Source of the DNA: Vicia villosa
Lineage: Eukaryota > Streptophyta > Magnoliopsida > Fabales > Fabaceae
Assembly: GCF_029867415.1 (NCBI RefSeq)
Contig: NW_026705928.1
Coordinates: 124,001 to 188,000, forward strand
Length of the DNA: 64,000 bases
Direction of reading: 5' to 3'
Positions within the stretch are counted from its first letter, which is position 1. Each line of letters begins with the position of its first letter. Of this stretch, positions 1 to 11,803 are shown piece by piece. The position numbers and the translations under genes were made by a program. The notes under the pieces are model-generated. The model worked only from the letters and a program-made list of their open reading frames with translations. It was not told where the DNA came from and did no database searches.

Positions 1-412
1 TCATTAACTCATTGATGTAACTGCACCTTCAAGGTTATCATCGAGTCTCCAAGCTTCCATTACAAATTCTGTAAACAAGAACTCCGTTCGTCAATCTTCA
101 TCGTCGCACAACACTGCAAATAATAAGTCTTCGCATCATCTTCGTGTCCAAGAACAACAGCGTTCAATTTCATACGCAACAACAACGCAATCACTCTAAA
201 AAGAATAAGAAGAAGCGTTGATTGGATGAAAGAAGAAAAGATCAACGCATATGTTACATTGATTCCTCGTTGCCAACATCTTCGAATCATTATCAACCGA
301 TCCTCATCATCAAGCACCACCTCCACCGTTAACCTGTGCTTCATCCGTAACAACTTGATTCGATTCATCAGAATAGAATCATCGTCACCGATCTGTAACA
401 GAAACAGATTCC
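1..412 (+). repeat. Element A 5' LTR, segment 1
   Basis: This aligns base for base with 36080-36492 of the right LTR, with about 3% substitutions. Roughly the first 1030 bases of the LTR lie off the window. The segment ends at the 5-bp target duplication ATTCC (408-412) created by the Tat element. Short ORFs on both strands here are unremarkable for LTR sequence. Confidence 0.88.
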
Positions 413-1366
413 TGTTTACGGTGATTTCCGGTAAACAACCGCTAGTCTTCCAAACTATAATAAATATGATTTGGTTACTCGTAGGATCGACTAGATTGAT
501 CCTAGGACATAGTCAAAAAGGTTGTTATTCATGATAGTTCGAATTATGTCTATGATTGATGTGTCTCGAAATAAGAAATACTTGAACAAAGAAATAAAGA
601 TTAGCAATCACCTTGTTATACGCGTAAATATAACACCAGTGAGAAGTGAGTTAAAGATAAAATATAAGACAAAACTGTAAAAGTGCAAGAATCTTAAAGT
701 GCAAAAAAGGTTAAATGCTTCGAAGATAAATGACATGAAAATAAAGAGTGCAGGAATGTAAATGACAGAAAGTAAATGAAACGCAGTAATATCGAAAGAT
801 ACTTGAATAAAGGAAAATACACATGTATTTAAAAGAGTGTTGGTGTCATACGTACATTTCTCAGCGAACTCTTTCTCTTAACACTTGATACTTGAGTAAT
901 ATGTGAGTGATTTGTACAAAATGAACACACAAAATCCTAACATTAAGACCCTTATTTATACTAGTTTCGACCCTAACGGTCCTACACTAATCTAATGCCA
1001 CGTTGCCCGCAGAAAATCCAGGGATGCCATCTGTCTTCGTGCGGTTACATAAACTACTTCGAAATTCAAATCATCCCGCCTGAATATCCCTTCGACGCGT
1101 GGCAACATAATCAGAGTCGAGAATACCATGAAACCACGCTAAGCTTCAGTACTTCGCATATTTCGCAAAAACGTCTAAGTCCCAAAGACTATTCTTTCCG
1201 AATTTTAACTTCAGTGCCAACTATCTTTGTTCCAACTTAAACATCATTCTCGAAGCATGGCCATCAGTAGCCATTTTTTATCTTCAAAGATGATCATCAG
1301 CAACCATCTCCTTCGAATTTCAGACCTTCGAAGGACATTCTTTCCAAACGAAATCTTTAGCTAACA
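413..1366 (-). repeat. Tat element 3' LTR
   Basis: This is a 954-bp copy matching 15092-16045 with about 19 substitutions and no length change. It has TG...CA ends. It acts as the 3' LTR because gag-pol runs on the minus strand. Confidence 0.93.
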
Positions 1367-1379
1367 AATTGCCCCCAAT
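1367..1379 (-). other. Tat element polypurine tract
   Basis: On the minus strand ATTGGGGGCAATT directly precedes the 3' LTR, the expected site for plus-strand DNA priming. Confidence 0.7.
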
Positions 1380-1799
1380 AAATGCCTGTTTCGAAAAAAC
1401 AAGAGAAATAGGCGTTTCTTGTTATAATAAGATTTCGTTTTAGAGTTCCGAGACTATTGATTGACGTCATAATCATTTATGACTCTGTTTCCAAAACGTC
1501 TTGTCATTTTCAAAGATGTCTACTCATAACTTACATTCCCACGTTCTGGTCTTACTTCATGATCATTACTCCTACATACTAGGAGTAAAGCTAATAACTA
1601 TTCGACCGCCGTTGGATTAAATCAACGTCTGCCGCGTGTCTCTTGGCTTTTACCCAAAAGATTTAAAAGGGTTTCCGTTAAACCTTTAAATATCTGAACT
1701 CATACCCTCATATAACTTTCACCTCTATTTCCTCATTCTTTCCACAGAAAAGAACGTCTCTGGTTCCATTCAATCCCATTTCTCAAATCAAACTTACTC
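1380..1799 (+). promoter_or_regulatory. Upstream region of antisense plant-mobile-domain gene
   Basis: No ORF of note is present. It contains a palindromic bZIP-type TGACGTCA at 1462-1469, CAAAACGTCT at 1492-1501 and a weak TATA-like TTTAAATAT at 1685-1693, about 107 bp before the ATG at 1800. The first two motifs recur upstream of the second antisense gene. A promoter role is inferred. Confidence 0.45.
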
Positions 1800-3888
1800 A
1801 TGGCGTCTTCCTCAAACGTTCTTCAAGCCGCTTTGAAACTTCAGAAATCTACACAGATGGGGGATCAAGAATACATACCAAACCCAAATACTGCAGAAGT
1901 GCGCGCCATTTATGCTTCTCAGGTAATCATTCCCTTTGAACTTTCTGGAAAAACTCATGCCTTCATGGGTCCTTTACCAGGAGAAACTAACTCTTCTCTG
2001 AATAAATTATTTCCTGCTTATTATAAAACTAGGCCTTTAGTTAGTAAGAACAAAATAGATGAAGATGGCCGTCCTATCTTAGCAGATCCTGATAGTGCAG
2101 AAGACACTTCGACCGTAACCCCTTCAGCCCTAGAGAAAATTAGGTTAAACTATGTAACCAATTTTGTGAAGGTTTTTAGGTCAATTCCCTTAGCAAAAGA
2201 CCCTGAATTGTACTACGCCTGGCTAACAAGAGTAGAGAAACACAAGGCTTCTTTCTGGAAACAACTGGGCATTTACGATTTAATCCAACTGTCCAAGACT
2301 GGTTTAGAATACAACCAAACCATGTTAGTAGCATCAGTTCATTTCTGGGACGCTTCCCACAACACTTTCCATCTTCCATGTGGAATGGTCACCCCCACTC
2401 TTTTCGACATAGCTGCTATTACAGGGCTTCGACCAACCAGAGAGACCTTTGACCCCAATGTCATGAATACCGATACCATTAACTTTAGCGAAGCAACAGT
2501 TACTTACACTGCGTTTATTCAACAATATCATGACGAAAACAATGAGGTAGTCTCAGATGAAGAGCATATTGCTTTCTTAGCCTTATGGCTTTCGAGGTGT
2601 GTTTTCTGCTCTAGGTCCATACAGGTAGCAAAGAGGTATCTTTGTATGGCCAATCAACTACATGCTGGAACACAACTGAACCTAAGCCAGTTAATTCTAG
2701 GATTTCTCTATGAGAACCTAGGTGAAGCAACAGACCTTGTTAAGAATTATGAATCAGGATGTCTGCTCTTTGCTGGTCCTTTCTGGTTTTTGCAACTGTG
2801 GCTTAATGATACTTTCGAAGCTCACCTCCCATTTCGAGGTACTGTCAACGAAGAAGATCCAGACATCAAAAATCGAGTTGTAGAAGGAACCGGGTTGGCT
2901 CTACTAACCCCTAAAGAAGAAACTGGGAAGCTTCGTGAACACTTTTTAGCATATGTCATGATGTTTGCTCAGTGTTATCAATTTAGCCCTTCAATGGCTC
3001 CATTCGTACAAAGGACAGTGGGTCCTGAATGGTTCACTCGAAGGTTTCCAGCGATGTCCCCAGATTAACAGACTGAATCCGTGATTATTTGGGAAGCTTT
3101 TCTTACCCCAAGGCTATTCTATTGCCGTCTTCGACCCTCCAAAGGCCAATGTGTTCTTCTCTGCTACCAACCAAATCTGGTATCGAGACAATTTGGATTG
3201 GTTCAAATAAAACCCAAATGCCTGTATGAGAAAATGAACCATATATGTCTACATACTTTGTATCTAGCTGAAGATGAGTGTGAATCAAAAATCGCCAGAT
3301 ACACTGGTGTTACCAATCTCTCTCCTATTCCTTTCGAACCTGCCTTTTATTTTACTCCAGATTTCCAACAATGGTGGACAGATTACTACACCATGCAAAT
3401 CTTCGATGCTGAGAGCCTTACTCGAGAACTAACTGAAGCTTTTGCTGATGTGCAGGAAAACTTTCGCAAAGGTACTTCAACCCATATTAAAGAAATACAA
3501 GCCTTTCAAAAATTCTTTGAGACTATCTACAGGCCTGATGATCTTAGTCGGACCGTTCGTGAAGCTGCCGTTATTTTACGCGAAAAGTTCTCTGCTAAAC
3601 TGGATAAGTTGAAACTGCCCTCATCTGTTCGACCAGAACTACGTTATGGAGTGGCTTTCACACTTAATCCTCCAAAATTCCCTCCACTGCCAAGTGCTGA
3701 TTTTGGTGTGGCTTTAAGGCCTCCTTTCCCAGACTGGTTCGTGTGTGGGAACGCTTTTAAAATTCTTCAGGAAAGCACTAAAAAACGCGTTGAACGAGTG
3801 GTCCCGACTAAGCATACCCTGGATACTTTCAAAGGACATCTTCATATAGATCTTGAACATGTTCGTGTCTTGACTCCAATACCTGAAG

Positions 3889-3950
3889 GTTTGGGTTTAG
3901 ACAATTTTCGACTAACTTTTCTTTCTTTTTGGCTGAAATATTGATTCCAG
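3889..3950 (+). other. Intron 1 of antisense plant-mobile-domain gene
   Basis: GTTTGG...TTCCAG, 62 bp. Joining 3888 to 3951 gives one continuous phase-1 codon (G+TT = Val) and keeps the downstream frame open. An unspliced reading stops within the intron. Confidence 0.65.
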
Positions 3951-4075
3951 TTTCAACTACAGCCGTTGCTCGAAAGAGAAAGATCAAAGAAGCCGCTGTA
4001 CAAAAGGATTCTGGAGTTTCGAAGAGCAACAAGACAAGTAGGAGCGATTCTACCACGACCAGCAAGAAACCCACG

Positions 4076-4150
4076 GTATATACGCATTTTATATTCCAAT
4101 TGGTATATTTCTGTGGATAGTACTTACTTTGCTCAATTCATATTCTTCAG
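4076..4150 (+). other. Intron 2 of antisense plant-mobile-domain gene
   Basis: GTATAT...CTTCAG, 75 bp, AT-rich, phase 0. The flanking exons read on in the same frame. Confidence 0.65.
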
Positions 4151-4417
4151 ACTTCGAAACCTCCGGTACATTCGAAGCGAAAAGATTCTCAAACAGTTGT
4201 TTCAGATGATGAAGACAAATCTCCTCCTCGCACCAGGCAAGGACACAAGAAAAGACAGAAGACTGTCACTCCTTCAGGCAAAGAAAAGGGGTCTGGTTCT
4301 TCGAAGATTACTTCACCGGCTGATAAGGTATCTTCCGAAGAATCACCTTTAAAGGGTGGTAGTAATGCTCTTGTTGTAGAGAGCCACAACTCGAGTCCAG
4401 ATAACATTCCAACCAAG

Positions 4418-4497
4418 GTATTTGGATTTCATAACATAATCATCTCTATGAATTTTAACTTAAACAATTAAGTTAACATTTTACCTTATGGTTGTAG
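4418..4497 (+). other. Intron 3 of antisense plant-mobile-domain gene
   Basis: GTATTTGG...TTGTAG, 80 bp, strongly AT-rich, phase 0. It contains in-frame stops that splicing removes. Confidence 0.65.
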
Positions 4498-4567
4498 GAT
4501 GATGCTGGCACAGCCACTTCTGATCTCAAAGCCTTCAACCTTACCATCGACCTTGATGGTCTCCAAG

Positions 4568-4646
4568 GTAAGTGTACGTTTTTTCTTATGACAAACAGAT
4601 TTCTTGCAATCTTCCCATCATAATGTGTTCTCATTACTTAATGCAG
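4568..4646 (+). other. Intron 4 of antisense plant-mobile-domain gene
   Basis: GTAAGTG...ATGCAG, 79 bp, with a near-consensus 5' splice site. It is phase 1: the split codon G+AC gives Asp and enters the long final exon. Confidence 0.7.
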
Positions 4647-5713
4647 ACAAACCTCACGTGCTTTCACCAGTTGTCGAAGATGCTCAGCCCTTAGCGACCA
4701 TCATTCCTAATATGCCAATTGAAGAAAGCCATTCAACTGATGATTTTCCTCTTACCCACAAAAGTGAAAATATGGGGGCAGATCGTCAATGTTCAGGTAG
4801 TAACAATGCAGCTGAACACCCAACTGGAAGTGAGGATACTGTATCTGAACGAGATGCTATGGAGGAAACTTCCAAACTAGCCACAGCTGGCCCTCACGAA
4901 ACTTCAACCTTTGGGACCATAGTTTCTCCTGAAACTACTTCGACGCCTGCCCCAGCAAAGCCTACCCCTTCAGAGTTGGAGCAACTCAAACAGACTGATC
5001 CTCTCAGCTTCCTCAAGGCCATGATGAATATTGATAATATTTCGCCCTCTGAGCTCGAGACTTCTCCAGCTGTCCAGACAAAATCTGGTGATAAAAAGGA
5101 CACTTCTGATCTTCTTCATCAAATAAAGGAAAGGTTCTTTGAAACCAACCTTGTCGAAGCTCTCAATAAGAATCCTACCAAATGTCATAGCTTGAACCAT
5201 CTCTTGAAGAAGGTAGATCTATTTCTGGTTTCAAAAGAAGTCTCAGAGGTGATTGTACTGCTGAGTTCTCTAATCGAACAACTTCAGTCTGACATTCTTC
5301 GAAAGCAAAATGTTGACGAACAACTTACTGCGAAGATGGCTTCTCATAATTCTTCATAGAAAGCTGCTACTGATGCAACCAAGAAGGGTGACGCCCTTAA
5401 GCTTAAACGTTTGAAGAATCAGGAAGCATATGACGAATGTGAGAAGAATATCAAATCCTGGAAACAGGAAATTAAAATGCTCGAAGAGAAGATAAAGGAG
5501 GCTGAGTCTCATCAAGCAACAATTCAGCAGACCAATCAGCAAGAATTAACTGAAGTGGCGCAGTCAGGGATCCAATACTTTGAGGCTGCACAGAGACTAG
5601 TGCCAGAAATTGAAGAATTAAAGAGACAACGAGCATTGCTTGATCTTCGGATGTCTTCGTGGGAAACTCAGTATTCGAAGATAAAAGATAATCTTCCTAA
5701 GGATTTTAACTAG

Positions 5714-6309
5714 TTGCTTCGAATCTTGTAATCCCTTTTTGTAATGCGCATTGATTTTGTCTTGTAATCGAATTCCACCAGGAACATATATATGCGCAAA
5801 TTTTATTTGCCAATTTACACACTCTACTCCATTTTTCAATGATCATGAGTAACATTCTAGCAATCCTTCAAATCTTGCCAAAAATATTTTATTGTCACAG
5901 TAATCTTAATAAATGCAAGCACTTGACCTGACTATCCTTCGCACTCCTTTTAGTCTAGACTTGACGTTTCTACTCCCTTAGCCGTAACCATCATTAAGTG
6001 ATGACGTCACTTTCTTCAAAACGTCTCTTTAAGACGTGCGTGCACCAGTTTTTCATGATTACATCTCAACTTCCCAAGGCGGGAAACGGCGGAAGCCATA
6101 ACTTCTCTTTGGAATACTAAACGCAGTCTAATCAATCATTAAAATTGAACTGTCCCTTTATTGCCCCAGGTCTATATAAAGAATTGACATTACACTTCTT
6201 CCTTCACACTTGCTTCAAACTTTTGCTCCAGACTTTGTTTCTCTTCTTCCGTTTTTCTCAACACACAGAGTTTAAAAGAAAAACCCTTTTCAAACTTTTT
6301 CCTCTCCAC
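5714..6309 (+). promoter_or_regulatory. Spacer and promoter of second antisense gene
   Basis: This 596-bp gap has no ORF of note. It contains TGACGTCA at 6002-6009, CAAAACGTCT at 6017-6026 and a good TATA box TATATAAA at 6173-6180, 130 bp before the ATG at 6310. The same two upstream motifs in the same order precede the plant-mobile-domain gene. The first ~100 bases are the 3' UTR of that gene. Confidence 0.55.
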
Positions 6310-7041
6310 ATGGCGCAACCTCTTACCTACAATAACATTAGAGCTTGCATAAAAAAGGAGTTCAAACTCTCTGAAGAGGAGTTTGATGAACACTTCATAA
6401 GCATCAGTGCTCTTTTTGCCAATCAAGAACTCGATTTCTATTATGAAATCTTAGAGGGACCTGTTTATCCCAACATGCTAGCAGATTTCTGGATGTTTGC
6501 GTCTCTGCGCATAGATCCAGAGGGCAGAACTACTATAGTTTCTGAGGTTTGACATGCCCATATCAGAATCACTCCTTCCACCATCTCTAACTTGATGAGA
6601 TGTAACAACTCTGGTGAAACCTTTGATGACAACAGCTTCAACATGACGACTCATCTTCTGTTGAGGACTCTCATGGACAATGATCCTTACAACGCCAAAG
6701 TCATCAGGGTTTGGCATCAACTGCTCGTGGGCAACTTTCATCCACGAAACCATGATCAAAACAGCATCATGGTGGAGGACTTGGAATTCATCCTCTGTGC
6801 CCTTCGTGGGAAGAAAATCAACTTCCCCTTAATGATTTTCAAAGGGCTTGTCGAATCAGTTTCTATGGCTGCTGCTCGTCAAGGGGCCGTAACGTGTCTT
6901 CCATATGGAAGGCTCTTGTCTTACATATTCCTCAAAAAGGGAATAGTAAGGAGGATGCGAAACTCTGGCTCCATGGACATGTTCGAGGCAGAGAGCTTGC
7001 CCCTGTTGCCCCTAGAAGGCTTAGACCAAAGGATCAATTAG
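6310..7041 (+). pseudogene. Second antisense gene of Tat element, homologous to the copia envelope-position ORF; one in-frame stop
   Basis: The frame of about 243 codons opens at MAQPLTYNN and is interrupted only by TGA at 6550-6552. Residues 50-62 (GPVYPNMLADFWM) align with GPVYPDLVKEFWA of the copia-borne protein at 20698-23439. The downstream block around VWHQLLVGNFHPR aligns with IWTKILLGCFYHR, followed in both by a conserved ILCAL/ILYCI and a PYGRLLSYI/PFGRIITNL segment. From memory this matches the family annotated as putative plant transposon protein domain (PF20167-like). Function is unknown. It sits between a TATA box (6173) and the convergent 3' end of pol. It lacks the long C-terminal half of the copia protein. 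Confidence 0.7.
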
Positions 7042-7265
7042 GGGGTGGTTTAGTTTAGGTTTTTATTTGTTTTAGTCTTTTTTAACCTGCAATGTTTTTG
7101 GAACCAATCCTCCTGTTATGAATGTACTCCTCTCTTAATATTAATGGAAGATGTTTTGAATTCTCTTTGTCTTCTTCTTTTATTTGCTATACATGTTTGT
7201 GTGAACACACAAAGCCATTTTGGTGTCAGTTTAACCATTTTGGCTTACATAGTATACCTTAATAT

Positions 7266-9287
7266 CTACGTTTTTGTAATCTTTACTTCATGCATGCTTG
7301 GTTTGTATCTCTTCAGATACTTCCCGTTTACTCTTAGGATCCTGCGATCTTCTGCTAACTCTTCTATCTCGTAAGAATTATTCGAAAATACTTTCAAGAT
7401 TCGAAAGGGTCCTTCCCAGTGTGGGGACCATTTACCAAGTGCTTGATTCTTTCGATCTATAGGTAAAATAACTTTCCAAACTAAGTCATTATTGATAAAC
7501 GTTTTACCTTTCACCTTTTTGTTGTATGCTCTGGACACTCTTTCTTTTTGTCTTTTTATCATCTCCAATGCTCGAAGTCTGTCTTCGTCCAGATCTACTA
7601 ATTCATTCATCATCAACTCCCAATACATGTTAGGAGGGATTTCTGCCTGTCTTTGTATCCGAACTGACTGCAAATATATCTCAACTGGGAGTACTGCGTC
7701 ATGTCCAAATGTCAATTGGAAAGGCGTAGTGTCTGTAGCTTCTTTTGGAGATGTTCGACAAGCCCAAAGTGCTTGGTCCAGGGTTTTGTGCCAGTTCTTA
7801 GGCTTTTTTCCCACATGTTTCTTTATGAGACCAATTATCATCTTATTCGCTGCTTCGACTTGTCCATTTGCCTGAGCATAGTAAGGTGTAGAAGTAAGCA
7901 ACTTGAAACCCATTTCTTGGGCGAAGTCTTGCATCTTTCGCCCAGTGAACACTGATCCTTGATCTGTAGTTATACTTTCTGGGATTCCAAATCTGTATAT
8001 GATGTGTTTTTGAATAAACCCAATCACAGCCTCTTGGTCCACATTCGCCAATGGTATCGCTTCGACCCATTTTGTGAAGTAGTCTATTCCTACTAGTATA
8101 TATCTTTGACCCTTAGAGGATTTAGGGTGAATTTCTCCAATTAAGTCTAGTGCCCAACCTCTGAAAGGCCATGGTTTTATTATTGGACTTAACTCATTTG
8201 CTGGAGCGTGTTGAATACCTGCATGTTCTTGACACTCTTGACACCCTTTTGCAAATTCTATGCAGTCTTTTAACATAGAAGGCCAATACATTCCATATCG
8301 AAACAGAAGCCATTTCATTTTGTGCCCTGCTTGATGTGCACCACACGCTCCGCTGTGTACATTTGAGAGAGCCAAGTATGCTTCTGCTTCACCCAAACAT
8401 TTCAACAAGACTCTATCAGGAGTTTTCTTGAACAATTCGTTCCCCATCAGAAAATATGACAAGGCCCTATACTTCACCTTTCTGTCCGTATCCGTCGAAG
8501 GATCTTTTAGATAGCTCACAATTGGACTCCTCCAATCTGTGTCTGCCACAGAGTCTATATTTAATACTTCAAATTCTTCTTTGCTGGCAAAACCTAATTG
8601 TGAATTCTCCAAGTCACTTGGGGAAAGCTTGGTAGCCATTGCTCTTCCTCTTACTTCGATCAGTTCCTCTAATTTCTCTTTTGATACCCTATATCCTGAG
8701 GCTAACTGTGCCAGATCATTGGCTTCTTGATTCTTGGTCCTCGAGACGTGACTTAGCTCCACATATTCGAATTTTTTAAGCAACCTATTCGCTATAACAA
8801 AGTACATGATCAAGTTTTCTTTGATACATTTATATTCCTTCGTCAGTTGCTTAATCACTAATTCGGAGTCTCCTTTAATTTCGACTCTGGTTGCCCCTAA
8901 TTCTAACAAAGCTTCAAGTCCAGCAATCAGTGCTTCATATTCAGCTTCATTATTGGAGCATAAGGGACCTTCAATCTTGTACTTGAGCTTTGTTGGAATT
9001 CCATCAGGAGAAATTATCAGCATCCCAACACCAGTTCCCTCTCTATGAGTCGAACCATCGAAGTATAGCTTCCAAGGCTTCAATTCTACATATTTTTGAG
9101 GGTTCTCAACCACTGCATGTTCAACAATGAAATCTGATACAATCTGACCTTTCATTGCCTTAAGAGGTTGAAATATCAGTGAGTACTCAGTAAGGGCTAA
9201 AGCCCATGTTGCCAATTCGACTATGCAATATTGGCTTTGATAGCATATGTTTGATAACATCACAATGAGACGAAACATAAACATCAA
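7266..9287 (-). pseudogene. pol: Tat element pol, 3' half: second RNase H and integrase
   Basis: An open segment of 673 codons, frameshifted relative to the preceding RT/RNase H block near 9250. Residues about 75-195 form a second RNase H (Asp77, Glu114 or Glu116, Asp140, Asp191) typical of Tat elements. The integrase follows: an HHCC zinc region (His318/His322, Cys349/Cys352) and the DDE catalytic triad at Asp381, Asp442 and Glu478 with 35 residues between the last two. The C-terminus has a GPFRI/GKYLKRY segment ending near 7266. It would insert cDNA into the genome. The catalytic residues are intact, but no continuous gag-pol frame reaches this part, so it is called a pseudogene. Confidence 0.9.
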
Positions 9288-10920
9288 CTGGCTTTATATA
9301 ATACTTAAGTTTGACACAAGAGAAATATAAACAAAGGCAGAGTTTTTCTATTGCACTATACCTAGTCTCTGCATCATTGAGTACCCTACTTAAATAATAA
9401 ATGGCTCTTTCGATGCCATTTTCATCTTCTTGTGCTAACATACTGCCTATTGTATTATCTGAAGCTGAAATATACAGGCGCATGTGCTTCTTCCCATTTG
9501 GGGGAGACAAGATTGGTGGAAGGATCAAGTATTGCTTGATTTTATCAAAATCTTCTTGATGTTCAGCACGCCATTCGAACTTTCCTTGCTTGAGTCGAAG
9601 TAGAGGGGAGAAAGCTTGCGTGCGTCCACTCAAATTAGATATAAACCTTCTCAAGAAGTTTATCTTCCCCAGTAAAGACTGCAATTCTTTCTTCGTGGAT
9701 GGAGGCTTAGTTTCCATAATAGCCTTCGTTTTTTTCTGGTTAATTTCTATTCCCTTTTTATGGACTACGAAGCCCAGGAAATCTCCAGCCTACACAAAGA
9801 AAGCACATTTAAGGGGATTCATCTTTAAGCCATGTTTTCTCATTCTTTTGAATGATTGGCTTAGATGATCAAGATGATCGTAATCTGAAACAGATTTCAC
9901 AATGATGTCATCTATGTATACTTGCATGAATGTTTCTATAAAATCATGGAATATAGAGTTCATTGCTCTTTGATAGGTTGCCCCAGCATTCTTTAAACCG
10001 AAAGGCATCACAACCCACTCATAGGTACCTATTGCCCCTGGGCAGCAAAAAGCTCTTTTGGACACATCTTCTTCTGCAATGAAAATTTGATTATATCCAG
10101 AATATCCATCCAACATACTCAGGTATTCAAAGCCTGCGGCTGAATCTACTAGCATTTCTGCCACAGGCATAGGATATTCATCCTTAGGAGTCGCTGCATT
10201 CAGATCACGAAAATCTATGCATACTCTTAACGAACCATTCTTTTTTATAATTGGTACAATATTGGCAATCCATTCAACATACCTTGTAGTTCGGATGAAT
10301 TTGCAACGTAGAAGCCTTTCGACCTCTGCTTTAATCTTTGAATGAATCTCTGGCGCGAACCTTCTAGGAGTCTGCTTTATGGGCTTCTTCCCTTCCTTTA
10401 TTGGTAACTTTAGTTCGACCAGGTCTCTTCCTAAACCAGGCATCTCGTCATAGTCCCAAGCGAAACAGTCTTTGTTTTCTTTTAACAATTTGATGACTTT
10501 TGATTTCAACGCTGGGTCTAATTTTGCACTGACGTATGTTATCCTCTTTCGATCCTCGTCTCCAAGATTTACTTCCTCGAGTGGATCTTGGGCTAACATT
10601 TTTATGTTTGATGCCATTGGGTCCTTCTCGAATCCCAAGGGTTCTTCTTCATAGATTGCGTCTAATCTTTGACTCGAATCTTCTCCTGAGATTTCTTTGA
10701 CTTGAACTGAATCTTCAGGGGGTTGAGGGATCATGTGTACCCTAGAATCTGTCATTTCTTTTTTTCTTGGAACTGCATTAACCACCATATTTGATAATTC
10801 GGCTTCAAGAGCCGTCTTTCTTTTGTTCTCGGCTATATAAGCCAAAATCTTTTCGAAGAATGAAGACTCCGACATCATCAACGTCATCATCCCAGCCTGT
10901 TGGCCATATTGTTGGATCAT
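9187..10920 (-). pseudogene. pol: Tat element pol, 5' half: reverse transcriptase and first RNase H
   Basis: The open segment 10920-9790 carries the RT fingers and palm: LRVCIDFRDLN near 231-241, MLDGYSGYNQ with Asp271, and the active-site YIDD at 335-338. An in-frame stop after CAFFV (9790-9792) separates it from the same-frame continuation, which reaches 9187 and has the thumb/connection (KKELQSLLGKINFLRRF) and an RNase H beginning LYISASDNT. A frameshift to the second RNase H lies near 9250, and another separates the segment from the protease block near 10900. It would synthesise cDNA from element RNA. This copy cannot make a full Pol. Confidence 0.9.
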
Positions 10921-11803
10921 GCTCTATTGGTGCGGTATCTTCTGGGCTGTCCATTATTTCTCTATTCCACTGAAATCCATTTGGGTGCAAAGATAAGTAA
11001 AACAATGCATTCTTATTCGGGGTGTATATATCTTCCGCAGCATGGCAAGGCCCTATGTTTGCCAAGTTCCTATCGAAGTTAGTTTTATTAACTTGATTAA
11101 CTTCAGCCATGTAATAACTCTGATCCCCCTCAATATTCTCTACTATGCTATCTTCTCTCCAAATGGTTAACCTTTGATGAATTGTCGAAGGCACAGCAGC
11201 AACTCCATGAATCCATTCCCTTCCGAGCAAGAGGTTATAATTTGCTTTCGCTGGTATGACCATAAACATAGTTGGCCTTGTAACTGAACCCACCGTTAAA
11301 TTCACTTGGACAACTCCCAAGGTTTGCCCTATTTTGCCTTCGTAGTTAGACAGAACCATGTTATGTGGCCTTATATCAGTATCAAACATACCGATTCTTT
11401 TCAGCATGTATTGGGGCATTAGGTTCACCGCTGCCCCTCCATCTACCAGGACTTTGTTAATGCCAACATTTTCGATCTTAGCCCTTATGTAGAGTGGTTT
11501 CAAATGATTTCGCATACCTTCATCAGGCCTCTCGAAGAAAGCATTCTGCTCTTCAACTGCACCATTGTTCAGCACATAGTAACACACAGGTCTGTGTTTC
11601 GCCATCTCTTCGACGTCAGCCTCTTCACAGTCTTCAACTTCAATTTCTTGATTAAACTCATGAGGGAGTACAGACACAACATTGCAGTTGAGGTTTATAG
11701 ACGATACCCCATCAGAGTCAAAATCATTTGTCATTCTATCATCTTCTTTCCAAAGGCTGGAATGCATCTTCTCCTCTTCTTTCTCATTTTCAGAATCGAA
11801 CAA
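10805..11803 (-). pseudogene. Tat element aspartic protease region
   Basis: A 332-codon segment containing VLVDGGAAVNLMP, the retropepsin active site in the DGGA form usual for Tat elements, followed by NYNLLLGREWIHG, the conserved block downstream of the catalytic Asp. It should process the Gag-Pol precursor. It is out of frame with both neighbours (boundaries near 11795 and 10900), which I take as decay. The N-terminus is acidic (DSENEKEEEK). Confidence 0.85.

Larger units (their letters stand above)
1800..5713 (+). pseudogene. Plant mobile domain (aminotransferase-like) gene, antisense in Tat element, five exons, two in-frame stops
   Basis: Proposed exons are 1800-3888, 3951-4075, 4151-4417, 4498-4567 and 4647-5713. 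Every intron has GT...AG ends and the reading phase is kept across all four joins. Exon 1 has the plant mobile domain signature around residues 180-215 (HFWDASHNTFHLPCG, then DIAAITGLRP), as in host MAIN/MAIL-type and transposon-borne proteins. Later exons encode a Lys/Ser-rich basic linker, and the last ends in a coiled coil of about 100 residues. In-frame stops TAA (3066-3068) and TAG (5357-5359) interrupt an otherwise open frame, so the copy is probably inactive. Antisense introns survive retrotransposition because the genomic RNA is the opposite strand. The TAG could instead end a fifth intron, since TTCTTCATAG resembles a 3' splice site. Confidence 0.78.

Noticed and set aside
226..534. 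102-codon frame in the A LTR (also at 36305)
   Set aside because: It runs across the Tat insertion junction at 413 in one copy and has no domain; the copies do not conserve its end.
7492..8070. Several plus- and minus-strand frames of 60-130 codons over integrase
   Set aside because: They overlap the well-supported pol frame in other phases and show no motifs of their own.
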